NCBI GenBank assembly: GCA_027605045.1
Contig: JAQFWX010000021.1
Location: forward strand, 124,001-188,000
Length of the DNA stretch: 64,000 bases
From: Phallus indusiatus
Taxonomy: Eukaryota > Basidiomycota > Agaricomycetes > Phallales > Phallaceae
Reading direction: 5' to 3'
The translations under genes were made by a program, and so were the position numbers. Under the pieces are notes generated by a model. It did not search any database. It was given only the letters and a program-made list of their open reading frames with translations, and was not told the origin of the DNA. Shown here piece after piece: positions 23,298 through 35,512 of the stretch (position 1 is its first letter; the number at the start of each line of letters is the position of its first letter).

Positions 23298-25250
23298 TCA
23301 TTCACCGTCCCAGACATAATCACGTAAACTATTTTGCCACCAAATAATTTCGCCCCCTGGACCTTGTTCGTCTCTGATAACGTCGCCAGTCTCTTCAACA
23401 GCTTCAATCATTTCAAGTGTTAAAGTATTGGTAATGTTTTCAGACATCGCTACGTCCATTGTACTTTGAGGTCCTAAAGAAGTAAGCCGAGACACGAGGC
23501 GGTTCGAGAAAGTGGACGTGGAGTAATGCGGGGTGTGAAGGGCCTTTAATCCCGACCGGAAGGTCCGCAAGTGGATCGGGGGATTCGTGACCATGGGTAA
23601 GTAAACCAAACACATTAGCATTGTTTCGGGAGGAAGTAGAGCTGCGGAGATAAATATATATAATTAGTGAACGGAAGACAAAAGAGGGTTTTGAAAGAGC
23701 GGATGGATGTGAACGGGAGAACGATACGTACCCACACCTCTGGCGCGGTTCCATCTACCCCAGATTTCGTCAAGACCTACAATTCCTCGATCGTGCATTA
23801 GTCCTTCGCGATCCGACTGTAACAATATACTTCCTAGCTCCTTTGCCAGCTGTTCAAACCATTCACGTTCATTCTTTGCCATATCCGCTGTTATTGCCGT
23901 TGACTGCAAGCCCAGCTGAGAAAGTGATGAGCGAATGAATTTAGCCTCTTCTGGCTCATCCGATACAGCTCCAGTTGCCAATTCTGGATGTAGTGCGCTT
24001 AGCCTGGCTTGCTGCTCCTCTTGCGCGGTGAGCTTCGCATTGAGCGACGAAGCGAGTTCCACCATATCTCTCGCTTTTACCATCAACGCTTCCAAATCAT
24101 TCAGGGCTTCATGCAGCGTATCGTTCGCGGCCTTGGCATTTTGTTCTACGTGCTGGAGAATCCCGTCTAAATGTCAAATTTCCAAGGTATCAGACTCTTT
24201 CCAAAAAGAACGGACACAAAGAGTTCCCGTGCCAAGTTTGTTGTTGTTGTACTCACGTATGCCTGTTTTAGTCTGAGCCGTGGAGTCTATCCCATGATTT
24301 GATGCTATACGCCTAAATTTAGCCTATCAAATAATAGATCATTTCTCAGGAAAACGCCGAGGCCAGCAATCAAGGGGGAGAGGGATGAGAACAGTACCTC
24401 CCACGCCTTGCCCATAAGCGTCCTTTTCAAAGCTGCGTAAAAAGGCTTGTCACCTCCTTTGCGAAAACTTAGTTTAATAAAATCTCGGCCTTGTCCTTCG
24501 GAGTTGGCAGGAGTTTCAGGGCGAGAAGTAGGAGCTGATTTGAGAGTACGAGAATGTTGAGATTGAGTTTCCAAGGGTGTTCCGCAGATCTCGCATGCGC
24601 GGAGAGATGGGTGGTTCAAAAATGTACAGGCTGTGCATGGTATTGGATCCTGTGTTGTTGGTGAAACAGCGCTAGTGGAAGCAGACATGGCCTGCGGAAT
24701 GTTTCCAGAATAAACGTTCTCTTTTTGTTTCGAGGTGGTGTTGGTGATAGCCACCGTGGACTGACGGGTGACTCCACAGAGATTACATTTGAGAATGGCC
24801 GTGCTGCCGAGAATTGGGGGGTTCTTGTAATCGCAAACATCGCATACCCAACTTTCTACACGATCAGCGCTGTTATGGTTCTCGTTGCTCGAAGATGCAG
24901 AAAAATAGATTGTGATTTTAGGCGATGACGTAAGAAAGCCGGTATAGTAATCTGTCTGTGATACAGAAGCAAGACTGAAGACTATTGAATATTGGTCGGG
25001 CCTAACAGAATCGACGTAAATGAGGCGATGGGTGGTAACATGTACTGTCCCCGACTGGTGGTCTAGCGACTTTTGGTTTCTGAAATAAACCAAAGATCCG
25101 GTACAGTGGGAAAAAAACAAAAGTAGTCAAGCATTTTACGTACCCGTCATATAGTCCAACATTATCTTGGGCAGCAACGACTGACTCGTCTTCGTAGAGG
25201 AGCACTTGGACTGGCAAACTGCCATCGAACGGTCGTGCCAGACGTTGCAT
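23298..25250 (-). CDS. VPS36: VPS36, ESCRT-II subunit with GLUE and two NZF fingers
   Basis: Five exons on the minus strand (25250-25144, 25079-24398, 24323-24257, 24166-23732, 23641-23298) give 544 residues with all phases matching. VPS36 links ubiquitinated cargo and phosphoinositides on endosomes to ESCRT-II for multivesicular-body sorting. The N-terminus MQRLARPFDGSLPVQVLLYE and the following GLYDG...SGTVHVTTHRLIYVD form the first part of the GLUE (split PH) domain. Two zinc fingers follow: C115-x2-C118-x15-C134-x2-C137 and C184-x2-C187-x10-C198-x2-C201. The second has the ubiquitin-binding TF dipeptide (CTACTFLN). GLUE resumes with FRKGGDKPFYAALKRTLMGKAWE-like sequence near 235. The C-terminal winged-helix EAP part includes DLEALMVKARDMVELASSL, VGLDEIWGRWNRARG and a final GEIIWWQN. 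The start was chosen because it fits the family's usual 'M.L.R...DG..PV..LL' beginning; the gene upstream is divergent. Confidence 0.92.
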
Positions 25251-25583
25251 TTGGGACAAAGCTCGGGAGGTGGCCGGAAGAAATCCTGTTGATTTGAAAT
25301 CATAATCCTAGGAGTATCTGTATCTACGACTATCCTGGAGAATATCCGGGATCATCTCTGAGATCTGCTTACGTGAGCTATTTTTCCCGATGCCCGTCAT
25401 GGTTTCATGTTTTGCAAGATGTGAAGAGGATGATTGGACTGGGAATATATCGCTAGTGGGAGAATTGGATCTCTTTCTTAAACTCCAAGGCTCCACACCT
25501 TTCTCTCTCTCGGGACCTCCCTTCCTTTCCTTTCTCTTTTGACGTCCTCTTCCTCTTCCCGGGTCGTCTGGTGTGAGTGCATT
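25251..25583. promoter_or_regulatory. shared divergent promoter, VPS36 / membrane protein
   Basis: These 333 bases separate two divergent start codons. The right half is CT-rich on the + strand (ctttctctctctcgggacctcccttcc), compatible with a polypyrimidine promoter element for the rightward gene. A minus-strand open frame covering 25308-25598 has basic low-complexity composition and is probably not a gene. Confidence 0.4.
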
Positions 25584-27380
25584 ATGAAGTATGGTCATTC
25601 CTCTTCGCTGTCCGATTCTGTCAATTTTGAAGCGTTTTGTAGATTTACACTCTTCTTATCGCTGCTATCGTTGTCTTCGTTATGGGATCTATCAATTGCC
25701 GTGCTTTTGAACAACACCTATGATGATTCCAGCCCGGCAATTGTTTATCAACCCGCCTCACACTGGTTTTTGGATGGTAGTTCTGCGTGTTCACAGTGTC
25801 CTAATCCCGACATGGCAATGAATCATACGTATCACTTCGGAACGCACTTTGTACCCCCAGACGCAGACGACGGTCCAGCGGACACTGCTGTAACAAGTTC
25901 CACTACCCAAGATCCTGACGCAGGTCCTAACGACGACGCAAATGGGCAACCAGATGGCGACGAGCACAATGGTGGTGATAACGGTGGAATGGGTGGGGGC
26001 GGGAAGGGTAAAGGTAAAGGAGGAGGAAAGAGAAACTTCAGAAGACGTGTGCAAAGAAGGGATGATTCAGATGATCCGGGCTTTGTTGACACACCCGTCA
26101 ATGCAACTTTAACATTCAATGGTATGTTTCTTATTATTCCATTCCACTTTCTCTCTCTCTTTGTCTTTTCTCTTCTTGTCGTTTAATGCGAAAGAAAACA
26201 GGGACTGGTGTTTACGTTTACTGCATCATACCCGTTCAAAGGGGCAACGATCCCACCAACCCTTTCGTTACGAACATGACGTTTACCCTCGACGGAGTGG
26301 CCAAAAACTTCACTCAGACATATCCCACAAGCGCGACACCGCAGTTCAGCTTCTCTCAACTGGTCTTTTCGAGCTCTGATCTCACTAATGAAGAACACAC
26401 CCTCGTGATCAGGCCTCTGCTTGGCTCGATGATCATGCTCGATTCTATCAACATTACGGCCGACAGCAGCGATATTTCAAGTCAAAACAACACCAGCCCA
26501 ACTGCTTCCTCCTCAAAGTAGGTGTTTTTCGTTCGTTCTCTCGGGAACACCAAATGTGCTTATTATTCATAAAACGCAAAGGAAACCCACCACCAAAAAG
26601 GACGTGGAAACGTTCGCTATTGCTATTGGGTCTACAACTGGTGTTCTAGCTGTCTTATCGTTCATCGTAGCAGCAAATATCTATATCCGTCGCCGACGTA
26701 GCGCCAAACGAGAAAAATTACGCGAAGCTCAGGAAGAATCATTACGCCCAGAAATGCGCGGTCCGCAGCCATTCATACCTCGCTACTTCCCAGGAACTAC
26801 CATCACCTCACAATCACGGTCACGATCACAATTGCAATCAAGCAATGTTTCGGCTTCATTGGCGGTTGATTCCAGTGTTAGTCGAAGGAGTAGTCAATCT
26901 TCCCTCGGACCATCTCATGGATTAAACTATCCGCTCGCACCCGAAATCCCCTCTTATTCATCCGTTGCACCCTCTATTACTGAAATACGACCCCCACTTC
27001 CTATTTCTATTGCTCTACGAGCACCCGTTGTGCGGTTGCTCGACAACGACGACGACGTCGTTCCCCCGTCCTACCAAGAAGTAGGGCAAACGGCACTCTT
27101 ATCCTCGCCAGTCTTCGGCACACAACCAGCTCCTTCATTTACGGAGCTACCTTCTCCCACGCGGCACCCACTGATATTATCTTCTTCTGAAGTCGCCTCT
27201 TTGGAAGATGATCCAGAGACAGAGACAGAGACAGAACCAATTACTCATCTTGCCTCGCGTTTGTCAGGCATTCCGCTGATCATCGAAGATGATAGCGATG
27301 CAACAACGCCCGAAAGAACAGCGAGCTCGATATCATTACACAGAACTAGATCAAATACCGGTGATGGGCCACCAAGATGA
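25584..27380 (+). CDS. Agaricomycete single-pass membrane protein with extracellular beta-sandwich-like domain
   Basis: Three exons (25584-26121, 26202-26517, 26582-27380) give 550 residues. A hydrophobic N-terminal signal/anchor (about 14-36) is followed by an acidic/glycine-rich linker (GGMGGGGKGKGKGGGKR). Next comes an ectodomain with FVDTPVNATLTFNGTGVYVY, NMTFTLDGVAKNFTQTYP and EEHTLVIRPL, rich in N-glycosylation sequons. That pattern is the galactose-binding-like ectodomain found before the membrane span in many Agaricomycete 'transmembrane' hypotheticals. A single membrane helix (IGSTTGVLAVLSFIVAANIYI) is followed by a stop-transfer RRRRSAKREK and a long Ser/Pro-rich cytoplasmic tail containing a TETETE repeat. 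Topology suggests a plasma-membrane or cell-wall sensor, but the family has no proven role. It is divergent from VPS36. Confidence 0.8.
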
Positions 27381-30102
27381 ACTTCTTTCTGGTTGGCAGG
27401 CACCATTTCCACACACGCACGTCGATATCTCGTTGATTCGTGTTCTTAATTTCTTATTTTGTGTATTTAAGTACGTTCTATTTCCTCCAAACAAACGTCT
27501 CCAACGCTCTTTATATCAAAATATCTTCTAATCGCCGCTTCTGTTCTGCTCCTATCCGAACTCTATTGTAGTATCCCACAACCTTTTCTTGCCTGCATGA
27601 CATCTCCGCATCGATCTAATGTACACGGACTGTTTTAGATGAGATCTAGAAAAAAAGAACAAAACATTGCTTATGCGAACGAAAAGAAAATGTTCCGAGA
27701 AGGACCTAAATCGTCCCCCCACGGGTCGCGAAATATTAGACCGCGTCCACACCCCGGACCACCGTATCCGAAGACATATAGCACCTCTACGATTCGTCTA
27801 CTTATATGTGCCCAATCGTGTTTTTATCATTACACAGGTGTCATAAGAATGGGTCAGCTTGTCGACCTTGGGCCCCCACGCAGCCTGCTTCTCATTGGCC
27901 AACCCGATGCTGCGGTCCATATTAAGAGCCACAAGCGCGCCCCTGTGATAATCTAAGCTAAATTGCGTACAGGTGATGATAATGCTCGGTCGTCTGTTGG
28001 AGGACACGCCAGTCGGCACTGCTTGTCGTCGGGGCTTGTTGAAAAAAGCGTCAAAATTAAGGTAGCCAATCTCGCTTTTCTCATTTGATCTCTTTGTTCA
28101 TGAAAATTGTTCAACTTCCTTTTTGGGTCGTCGAATGAATTAACAATGTCAATTTGATGGATTATGCAATGCCAATATGCCATATCAGATTTCGTCGTGG
28201 TTGAAAATTAGGTGAAGATACTGATGTTAGCGTTCTGTATGTTTTTTTTCTTTTCTTAGACCAGCCTACGGGAGAAGGCCTAATTGCACTTTTACACAGA
28301 CAATCACGATTCTTTATGTCTGATGAGCTGCCAGTTCCCTAACTTTATGGTCGGGCTGGTGTTAGCGCTATACCGTGCATCAACGATGTTTGATTCATAT
28401 TCAACCCGGTCCCAAAGCAAGGGGAATTGAGCTACAACGGTCTTTTGGTTCTCTTTTCAAATGGATGACTGGGCGAATGGAGATATTTCTAACTTTGACA
28501 GTTGAGGATATTCTTCACGAACAACAAGTCCCTTCAGCTCCGGATACTTTACTATTATCAATATCACGGTATCATTGTTTGGATCATCGACCCTATTATA
28601 AACTAATACCAGCACCACACTTCGGGTAGTCGTTTGATATTTTACATTTGCCTGACCATCGACGATTCCATATAGAATAGGCACTGGACCCAAAATAACA
28701 CCGGCTGTCACTGGCTGCCAACGTGCCAGTGTAACACTGGTTTACCGATCGCAGCAGCAGCTTTACGAGAGGAGCTTTTTTTCTTCCAGGAATGCTATTC
28801 CAAGTTGCCGCTAACAAGTCTAGACGACATTTGGCAACTGATCGGATATATGAAGGGGAGAATAAGGCTTCCTTTGCTTCTTCAGCGGACGATCCACGGA
28901 GAAGGTCAACTTGGCGACAGTTGAGCTCCATCGGCATCTGGAGCTCAAGATGGAACTTGAAGACCCCCGGTACAATCAGAGATATGAACACTGAACACTG
29001 AGTCCATATATCTGACTCGACGTGGTTTCAAAGACGCCGTGCTATAGCCTGCCGTGCCACCCAAACAATTTTTAGGTGAGATATAAACTCCTCTTCGGAA
29101 TTGAACGAATCGAAGAACTAAAAGCGGAGGGCCAGGTTTCACGCGATGAAGAACACTTGCACCTCCTTCTATCAACAAACAATAATTTACTGTGCGGTGT
29201 TCAGGATATTGCCAAGACTTTCCCTCCCAATCTCGAGAAAGAGGTTCGTATCGCAACGCGATTGACACTGATAGACAACGCCGCAGCACTCAAATTCCTG
29301 CGCATTCGTATCTTTCCACGGAGAGGTTTGATTCCGATCGATCAGCCAGTGAGATCAGGGACAATGCGCATCGCAAAAGCACTATCTGATTAGGCTGATG
29401 AATTTCTTCCATTAGAATCAACTAAACCAAGGCGCAACCTCACTAGAACCCCAGAGAAATGTTTTAAAAGACTGACTGCCACTTCAGCATTTCCGTGTCA
29501 ATGGTGCCACTGTTGGCGACCTTCTGTTTTTCCTGAAGTCCTTTATAAGTTGAACAAGCCGAAACTTTCTCCGAAAATATGTTTTTACAATTAGTCCATT
29601 GACAGTGTTCCTGACCCATTTGAATTAGTTTATGTCCGAGACCATTCATTCTTCCGAGAAATTAATAAGGTGGCATTTGAGCAGCGTCCCCTCCGTTCAC
29701 CTTCCCTAAACACAATATAATCTGTAAACACAATTGTTTAAAGTCTATTTCGGATTATATAAAAATATTAAGGCTTATTGAGTGGCAATATGTATCGAAT
29801 TCAGGCCTCACACGAGCGGACCGCGTTGACAACGCATATCGACATCTCCGGAGAAATGAATGCCTGCAATATTGCCGTTTTGTCTTGGCTCAGGTCTGCA
29901 TCTCAGATTTGTCAGAGAATGTAAAAATATACCACAGCCACTAAAGTTACACTTAGCACGCTAGAAGCTATCTCGGTCACACAGCACCAGTGTCCCCGGA
30001 AGAATGAAGAGAAACACCAGCAAAAGACGTATGTTATTGAAAGTTCATAGCATCATGATTTTACAAAAAAAATCCAACTCCCGCTGCGAAACTGCCCAAC
30101 TT
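27381..30102. other. 2.7-kb intergenic with weak coding fragments
   Basis: Mostly non-coding. The only hint of a gene is between about 28750 and 29400 on + (listed separately). From 29466 a further frame (HCWRPSVFPEVLYKLNKPKL) is coding-like but has no start and is interrupted. Confidence 0.35.
28755..29393 (+). pseudogene. unrecognised broken or multi-exon coding stretch
   Basis: One frame reads ALREELFFFQECYSKLPLTS, LDDIWQLIGYMKGRIRLPLL and LQRTIHGEGQLGD. Another then reads VELHRHLELKMELEDPRYNQ, and from 29076 a 105-codon frame contains IEELKAEGQVSRDEEHLHLL and EKEVRIATRLTLIDNAAALK. Composition and continuity look coding, but in-frame stops separate the pieces. A splice may join the first two near 28920. 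I recognise no family. It could be a small multi-exon lineage-specific gene or a relic. Confidence 0.25.
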
Positions 30103-32535
30103 TCAGATCGGCGCTTGACACCCAAAAGAAGTAGCCGAACCAGTCCTTTTAAAGGTCGCGATTATACCTTCAATAGAAGAGAAGGATCCTAATCCGGCAG
30201 TTGCAAGGGCAGCCATTCCAAGGAGTATGTTCAAGGTGTTGAGCCACCACCGCCTGGAAAATCCTCTCCTCCATCGGGACCAGTTCCTCCACGTGTCGTG
30301 TCGTAGCTCATTGATGTCAACACCTGGTGTATATTCAGGTTGGCCTCGGATGGCATCTCGCTGGATTATGAAGCCGGTGTATAATATAGGTGGGAAGGTA
30401 TATGAGAATTGAAGGATACACAGTGCAGCTAATGTACATTAGAAACCGTGTTTTGTTCTGAAAGATAGCACTTACCCACTAGACCTGTTCAATATACGAG
30501 GGTTGGTGAGTTATCCGGCATACCCGAAAAACACTAATACTTACTGCTGACGTTGGAAATTTGGGGAATGGATGATGAAATAATAAAAGCAAGGATCCAA
30601 TAGGAAATAACCAGTACTGTCCACAGGATTCGTCCAGAGCGGCTAAGCAATTTAGGTCCATGGAAAAGATCTTCCACAATAGTAGCATAGACAACCTGAA
30701 AAACCAACCTTCAAGAACAACGGCTGATAAAAAGACATCATAACTTACCTTTATTCCTATATTCCCGTAGAGTGCACCGACAATTAAACCAGGGATCAAT
30801 ACAAGAACATTTCCGGCTGTCTGGAGGCCGAATTTAGATATTCCTTGATTCGCGGGATTGATGGTAAACTGTCCTTGAAATGCATATACGTAAATTCCGA
30901 ATACCATATAGATTGTGACAATAACAAGCTATATACAAGACGAAGAAGATAAATCGTCAATAATCAATCGTGTCCACAGCAAGAAAGGTAGTGCTCACTT
31001 GTGCACAGATCATTGCTTTCCAGAAATCAAATGGACGCTTCATTTCCGCCATGAGCTCAATGAAAAGCATAGCACCCCTTTCTCAGAGATGAGCTATGGA
31101 TCACCTTGATTGGGGATGTGCACATACCCATATGAAACAACCTTGAATGAATTTTAGTACCCAGTCTCACTGAAATAACTTCTTAAACATACTATTTGCA
31201 TTACACCGACCAATTGAGGGGCAAACGGCTGGTTAATAATTGCCTTGACGATAACAGGGCCGGGGGATACACCATTTTGCACCATGGCGGCGAGGAAGTT
31301 CGGGGAGAATGAGCAATCGCAGCCCTATCAATCACAGTCAATATAGAAACCATTTTGATAAATATCGACGTTACATCGTTAGAATAATTGCCAGAATGTT
31401 GATCCATATGGCAGAATGGGCGACAACTGTTGGTGAAGCTCAAACGGTGAGATGATATGCGTCGGTGATATACCACATACTTCCAAAATTCTTAAGGGAT
31501 CTAATTTGACCTAGACACATTCCCAAAACCATCCAGATAACTGTGAGAACCGAGAAGCAAACCTAGGATAATTTTACGTGTAGTTGAAGAAAATAAAATG
31601 AAGCAAGGATACGTACACGACCCTTCGTAATTTGTGAAAGACCTTGGGCGTTTCTGCAAGTAATAAGAACATGAATATATTATGCGAGAAACTGAGTAAA
31701 AACCAACGGACGCAATAATGATCAATGCAACTAGAAATATTAACTGAAGACATTGGAGGATATTGACAAAATGTCGGGCATATTTCCCGAAAATCCGACC
31801 CGTTAGGTCACTGTATGTTTTGATAGGGTATTCGTACGAGTCAAGATTGATATACATATGCCATAATTGCAGGCCGGCGTAGAAAGCGATAATACCCAAG
31901 GAGACGTTGAGCAAACCACCGGATACGATTCCTTTTCGATACAAACGCATCATAAACCAAAATCAAATTGCGCGTTTAGATTGGTTAACTAACCGACTTG
32001 CGAGAACGCCCAGCCAGTGGAGAAGGGTCCGAGGATACTATATAAAGTTAAGTCAGGTCAGGATACCAGATATCGAAATCAAGGCCGAAGTACTCCGTCG
32101 TGATAAGATAAAATACGCTAACCCAAGCCGCAGTACGAAACGCACGTTGAGCCATTCGTTTTTCCTCCTCGGATACGGTACTAGAAAGGTGCGGAATGTG
32201 CCTAGACGACGGTTTCTCGATATCAATGTCAGAGTGAATTTCGCTGCCAGAAGTTGGGGGTTTAGGGGCAAATATTCTCGTCATGAAGGTATTCCTTTGA
32301 GCCTCAGGGACATTGAACATATCATCTTCTCTCAAGCGCTGCAAAGCCGCATAGTGAAGCAACGCTTCAAAACTCGGTGTTCCTGAAAGACAATCTATGC
32401 ATTCTGTGTTTTCGAGATTGCTAGAGAACTAAATTTACCTTCTAGTACAACAACCTCTGCACTGTCGCCGACATTATCGCCTTTGTTGGTAGAGTTGTCA
32501 TCAGTCTTGAAAGTATCGTTCAGACTGTTTGTCAT
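30103..32535 (-). CDS. AAAP-family amino-acid transporter (apparent 1-bp frameshift)
   Basis: This is a minus-strand gene with at least a dozen short exons, from MTNSLNDTFKTDDN to QAPI*. It is a polytopic amino-acid permease of the AAAP/AVT type, expected at the plasma or vacuolar membrane. Recognisable spliced segments are FRTAAWVSVFYLITTDILGP, FSTGWAFSQVG, GGLLNVSLGIIAFYAGLQLW, YPIKTYSDLTGRIFG, NAQGLSQITKGR, VCFSVLTVIWMVLGMCLGQI, AMLFIELMAEMKRPFDFWKA, MVFGIYVYAFQGQF, GISKFGLQTAGNVLVLIPGL, VVYATIVEDLF and LCILQFSYTFPPILYTGF. First exons: 32535-32439, 32382-32094, 32037-31994, 31931-31712, 31653-31617, 31562-31481. Splicing into the helix AHSAIWINILAIILTM then forces AAIAHSPRTSS and an early stop. 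One base fewer in the CCCC run (31302-31305) would restore the family-like HSPNF and continue in frame to the end. Either the allele is broken or there is a sequence error. Confidence 0.8.
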
Positions 32536-33933
32536 GTCAAAAAAGCTTGAGAGGGATCTGACCGTTTGTACCACGATTTATATCCAAAAGTCATGTGCCC
32601 GTAACGTTTGTACGTGTTTAATGTGATTGGTGTGCCGGATCTCATATCTGAACAAGTTTCAAATTATGAGTGGCTATCGAATAACAGGTGGCCAATGTTC
32701 CTTCACTATTCCTTTATCGCCATTCGTTTAACGTGAAATCGATCTAACAATTGACGCTTCTGCCTGTATTCGAATTCCCGAGCAATGTCATGTCGTAACT
32801 GATAATCGATGCGTCTTCCTCTGCTAACAGGGTCCTCGTAAGCCCTTAATATATTAAACGAATATTTCAAACACACTGGTTTACGCGTCTCACGGCGTCA
32901 ACTGGGATGACAGAACTTTAATCGTGAATTTGCTTATTCCATTTAGTGAGATCGCGTGAGATGAACTGAGACGATAACTCATTACCGTCGAATGACCGCA
33001 CCTTTTTTACTATCTCCGGCAGCTCGGGTAGTTTATGATGCATTTGGTTAACCCACCCTGCGAACTTATACTCCAAAGGGAGGGAGGTCTAGTCCATCGA
33101 ATTGCTGAAGCCCGTTACAGCTGCTAGTGCATCACCTGACGGAAGCTCGTCCAATGACAACAATGCAACTTTTATTCGTATTCGGCATTCTACTAAGAAA
33201 CAGACAAACGCATAAGCCAAAAATCCTCGGTATGGAAGGAACGGACAAATTCTTACCCGGATATCCATTTGTTTTGAGTGTGAAAGTGATATTGCTTATG
33301 AGCGCCCGATGTTTCGGGGCTCTCGATGTTCGGTTCACGCGTTGCGCAGGTTGTCTGCTATTTTTACTTTAGACATTGATAGTCCGTCAGTTGAATTGTC
33401 AACGATGCGAATTTGATTGCTTACCAAATGACTAGATAGGATGAGAACTATTTCTTGGCGAACCGAAGACAAGAAGAAGCACGATGTATCAGCGGAAAGC
33501 TCCCACCATGATCTACCACGGTAGTTATGCACTTAAACTAAGAGTCTGCCGTCTGTAAATCACATACTTATGCAGACTTATTAACTTGAGGGCAACCGTG
33601 AATAAATATGGTAAGGAATGCATGATTGAGGTGGATGAATTCACATGTTTCCCCTGTCATCGCGTCATCAACACGCAGATTGTTGCTCCAGTTAGGCTAG
33701 GTTAGGCTGTCGGTTCCTTCAATCATGTGCACCGGTTTTTGCCGTAATAAATTCGTGGGAGTAAGACGACACATTTGAAGGTAAAAGCTTGTAGAAGTAG
33801 GTCTGTGTCTGTGTGAAGTCAATTCAAACCGTCTCCACTGCGAAGAGACTCTTTAAGGTAACACTCGTGACAGTGACGACCGTGTGACGTTGACATTGCG
33901 CCGGAAATTCGCGGAGTCCCAAATCACACAAGG
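32536..33933. other. 1.4-kb intergenic, no gene seen
   Basis: This spacer lies between the divergent transporter and the DUF1687 gene and presumably holds both promoters. A short repeat gttaggctaggttaggct occurs near 33691. No recognisable coding sequence was seen. Confidence 0.4.
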
Positions 33934-34513
33934 ATGGCTTTCAGATTTCACCGTGGTTTGCCAAACATTTCCATTTTGCATGTCTATTTTTTATTGCTTT
34001 GATTCCCACTGACTTTATAAGTAGCCATTCGCCTGCTTCTCCGCCCTCTCTTCAAGCACTCAAGCTCCTACAAGCAGCAAAGACTGGACCTTATCCTCCG
34101 TCTTCCAACAAATCACTTGAGTTCGATCTTGAAGTTGTTGAGGATACACCAACAGCAGACCAACTCTCCACTATATTAAACTATACCAAACAATCTTTTG
34201 GATCATTGCTTTCTGCTCATCCTTCCAGCTCGAGCCCTTTGTCCGAACGACCAAGTACGATTAGAGCACTGCATGACGTCTTTCGCAAGTATCCCAAAGC
34301 AATGAAATGGCCTGTGGTTGTAAATTGTGAGGATCTGGCCTCTTGTTAATCAATCTATCAGCTTACTTTACTCCAATGACAGGGGATGATGGACAGGTAG
34401 CAGTTGGGGATGTAGAGGGTGTCAAGGGCATCTTAGAAAGCTTACGTCGCAAAAGAGACGGTGAAGAACCGGGCGAACCAGAAATCCAGAACCCAAAAGG
34501 ATGGTTTAGTTGA
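33934..34513 (+). CDS. DUF1687/FMP46-type mitochondrial thioredoxin-like protein
   Basis: Three exons (33934-33977, 34025-34326, 34383-34513) give 158 residues, the usual length for the family. Fmp46-type proteins are thioredoxin-fold, putative mitochondrial redox proteins of unproven activity. The N-terminus MAFRFHRGLPNISIFHSPAS is short and basic, fitting a mitochondrial presequence. Family hallmarks follow: SPPSLQALKLLQAAK, FDLEVVEDTPTADQLSTIL, MKWPVVVNWDDGQVAVGD and VEGVKGILESLRR. The third-exon join restores the conserved Trp (T|GG). The first intron, between the TT and C of the Phe codon in IFHSP, has GCATGT at its 5' end, so it would be a GC-AG intron. The gene at 20012 has an intron at exactly the same codon and phase. 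Confidence 0.85.
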
Positions 34514-35512
34514 GAGATGAGAGATAATGTGTGTAATGGTTTCACTGTACTTATAAATGGACAATAGGATTGAGCTTGTGTACAAATCAGATGCCGGTAT
34601 ACTCAGATCGACTAAATCCACACTCTGCGTAGAGACCGCTCATGGAACATCAGCTCTTCGATTTACTTTCATATTTCCGTCGAATATGGTTCCAAATCAA
34701 TGTAATTTTTTTGACAGATACGGAATTTTGAAACCTTGTAAAGGCGTGTATAACCCGTGCTTATTGTCCTTCAGGTTTCCCTAAGTCGGACCGTGGACCT
34801 TACAGAAACACAATGTGTATTATTACAAATACAGAGCGGTGTTTGTCTTGTAACTAGGACTTAATCCCATAAGTGTCGAAGTTGCGAGAGGTGTGATAAT
34901 ATGGGCCAGGCTGCCTGGGAATTCTTCTCATCGGGCGCAGGTATACCAATAATCCAGGAAGCGTACATATGTCTTTCTCGTAGGTTGAAAGAGGTAGAAT
35001 GGAAGAACACTTTGCGTTTGTTTTCCAGATTCGCTATGGGCAAGCTAAAGCTTGAAACGAATATTCATTATATTGTTACATACGCTACAGTGTACTCCAC
35101 TCATTACATTTAGATGTGCCCCATAACCAGCAAATAGCAATTAGAAACATAGAAAAAGCGACGAAAGTTAGACGATCATATATATAGATATATGCATGCA
35201 CAGGAGGAACGATAGAGAGCTGTATTAATCTTCACACATGCAACTGAATGTCACTATGGCCCTGTCTTAGGAAGTCAACACAGCGACGTTTTTCGCAGCT
35301 GTGGCGTAGTTAAGATGGAATGTAGTGACTCAATGTTTTCCAAACGGACAGTTACTATACACTCATGTTGTGAATAACAATGTTCCGTTTGTCCAGAAGC
35401 ATACGAGTTGATTAAATTGCTGGTCATCGTGAGGATCAGCTCATGCATGTGGAATCGAAGAGTTTGCCAAACGTACTGTTTATTCAATGATGCGTATGCA
35501 TGCGGAGCTTGT
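34514..35512. other. 1-kb intergenic, no gene seen
   Basis: Convergent spacer between the DUF1687 gene and the leftward DUF6533 gene. It probably contains both 3' UTRs. No coding motif was recognised. Confidence 0.4.

Noticed and set aside
25308..25598. 96-codon minus frame upstream of VPS36 as a VPS36 N-terminal exon
   Set aside because: Basic low-complexity composition, does not match the VPS36 N-terminus, and overlaps the start of the divergent gene.
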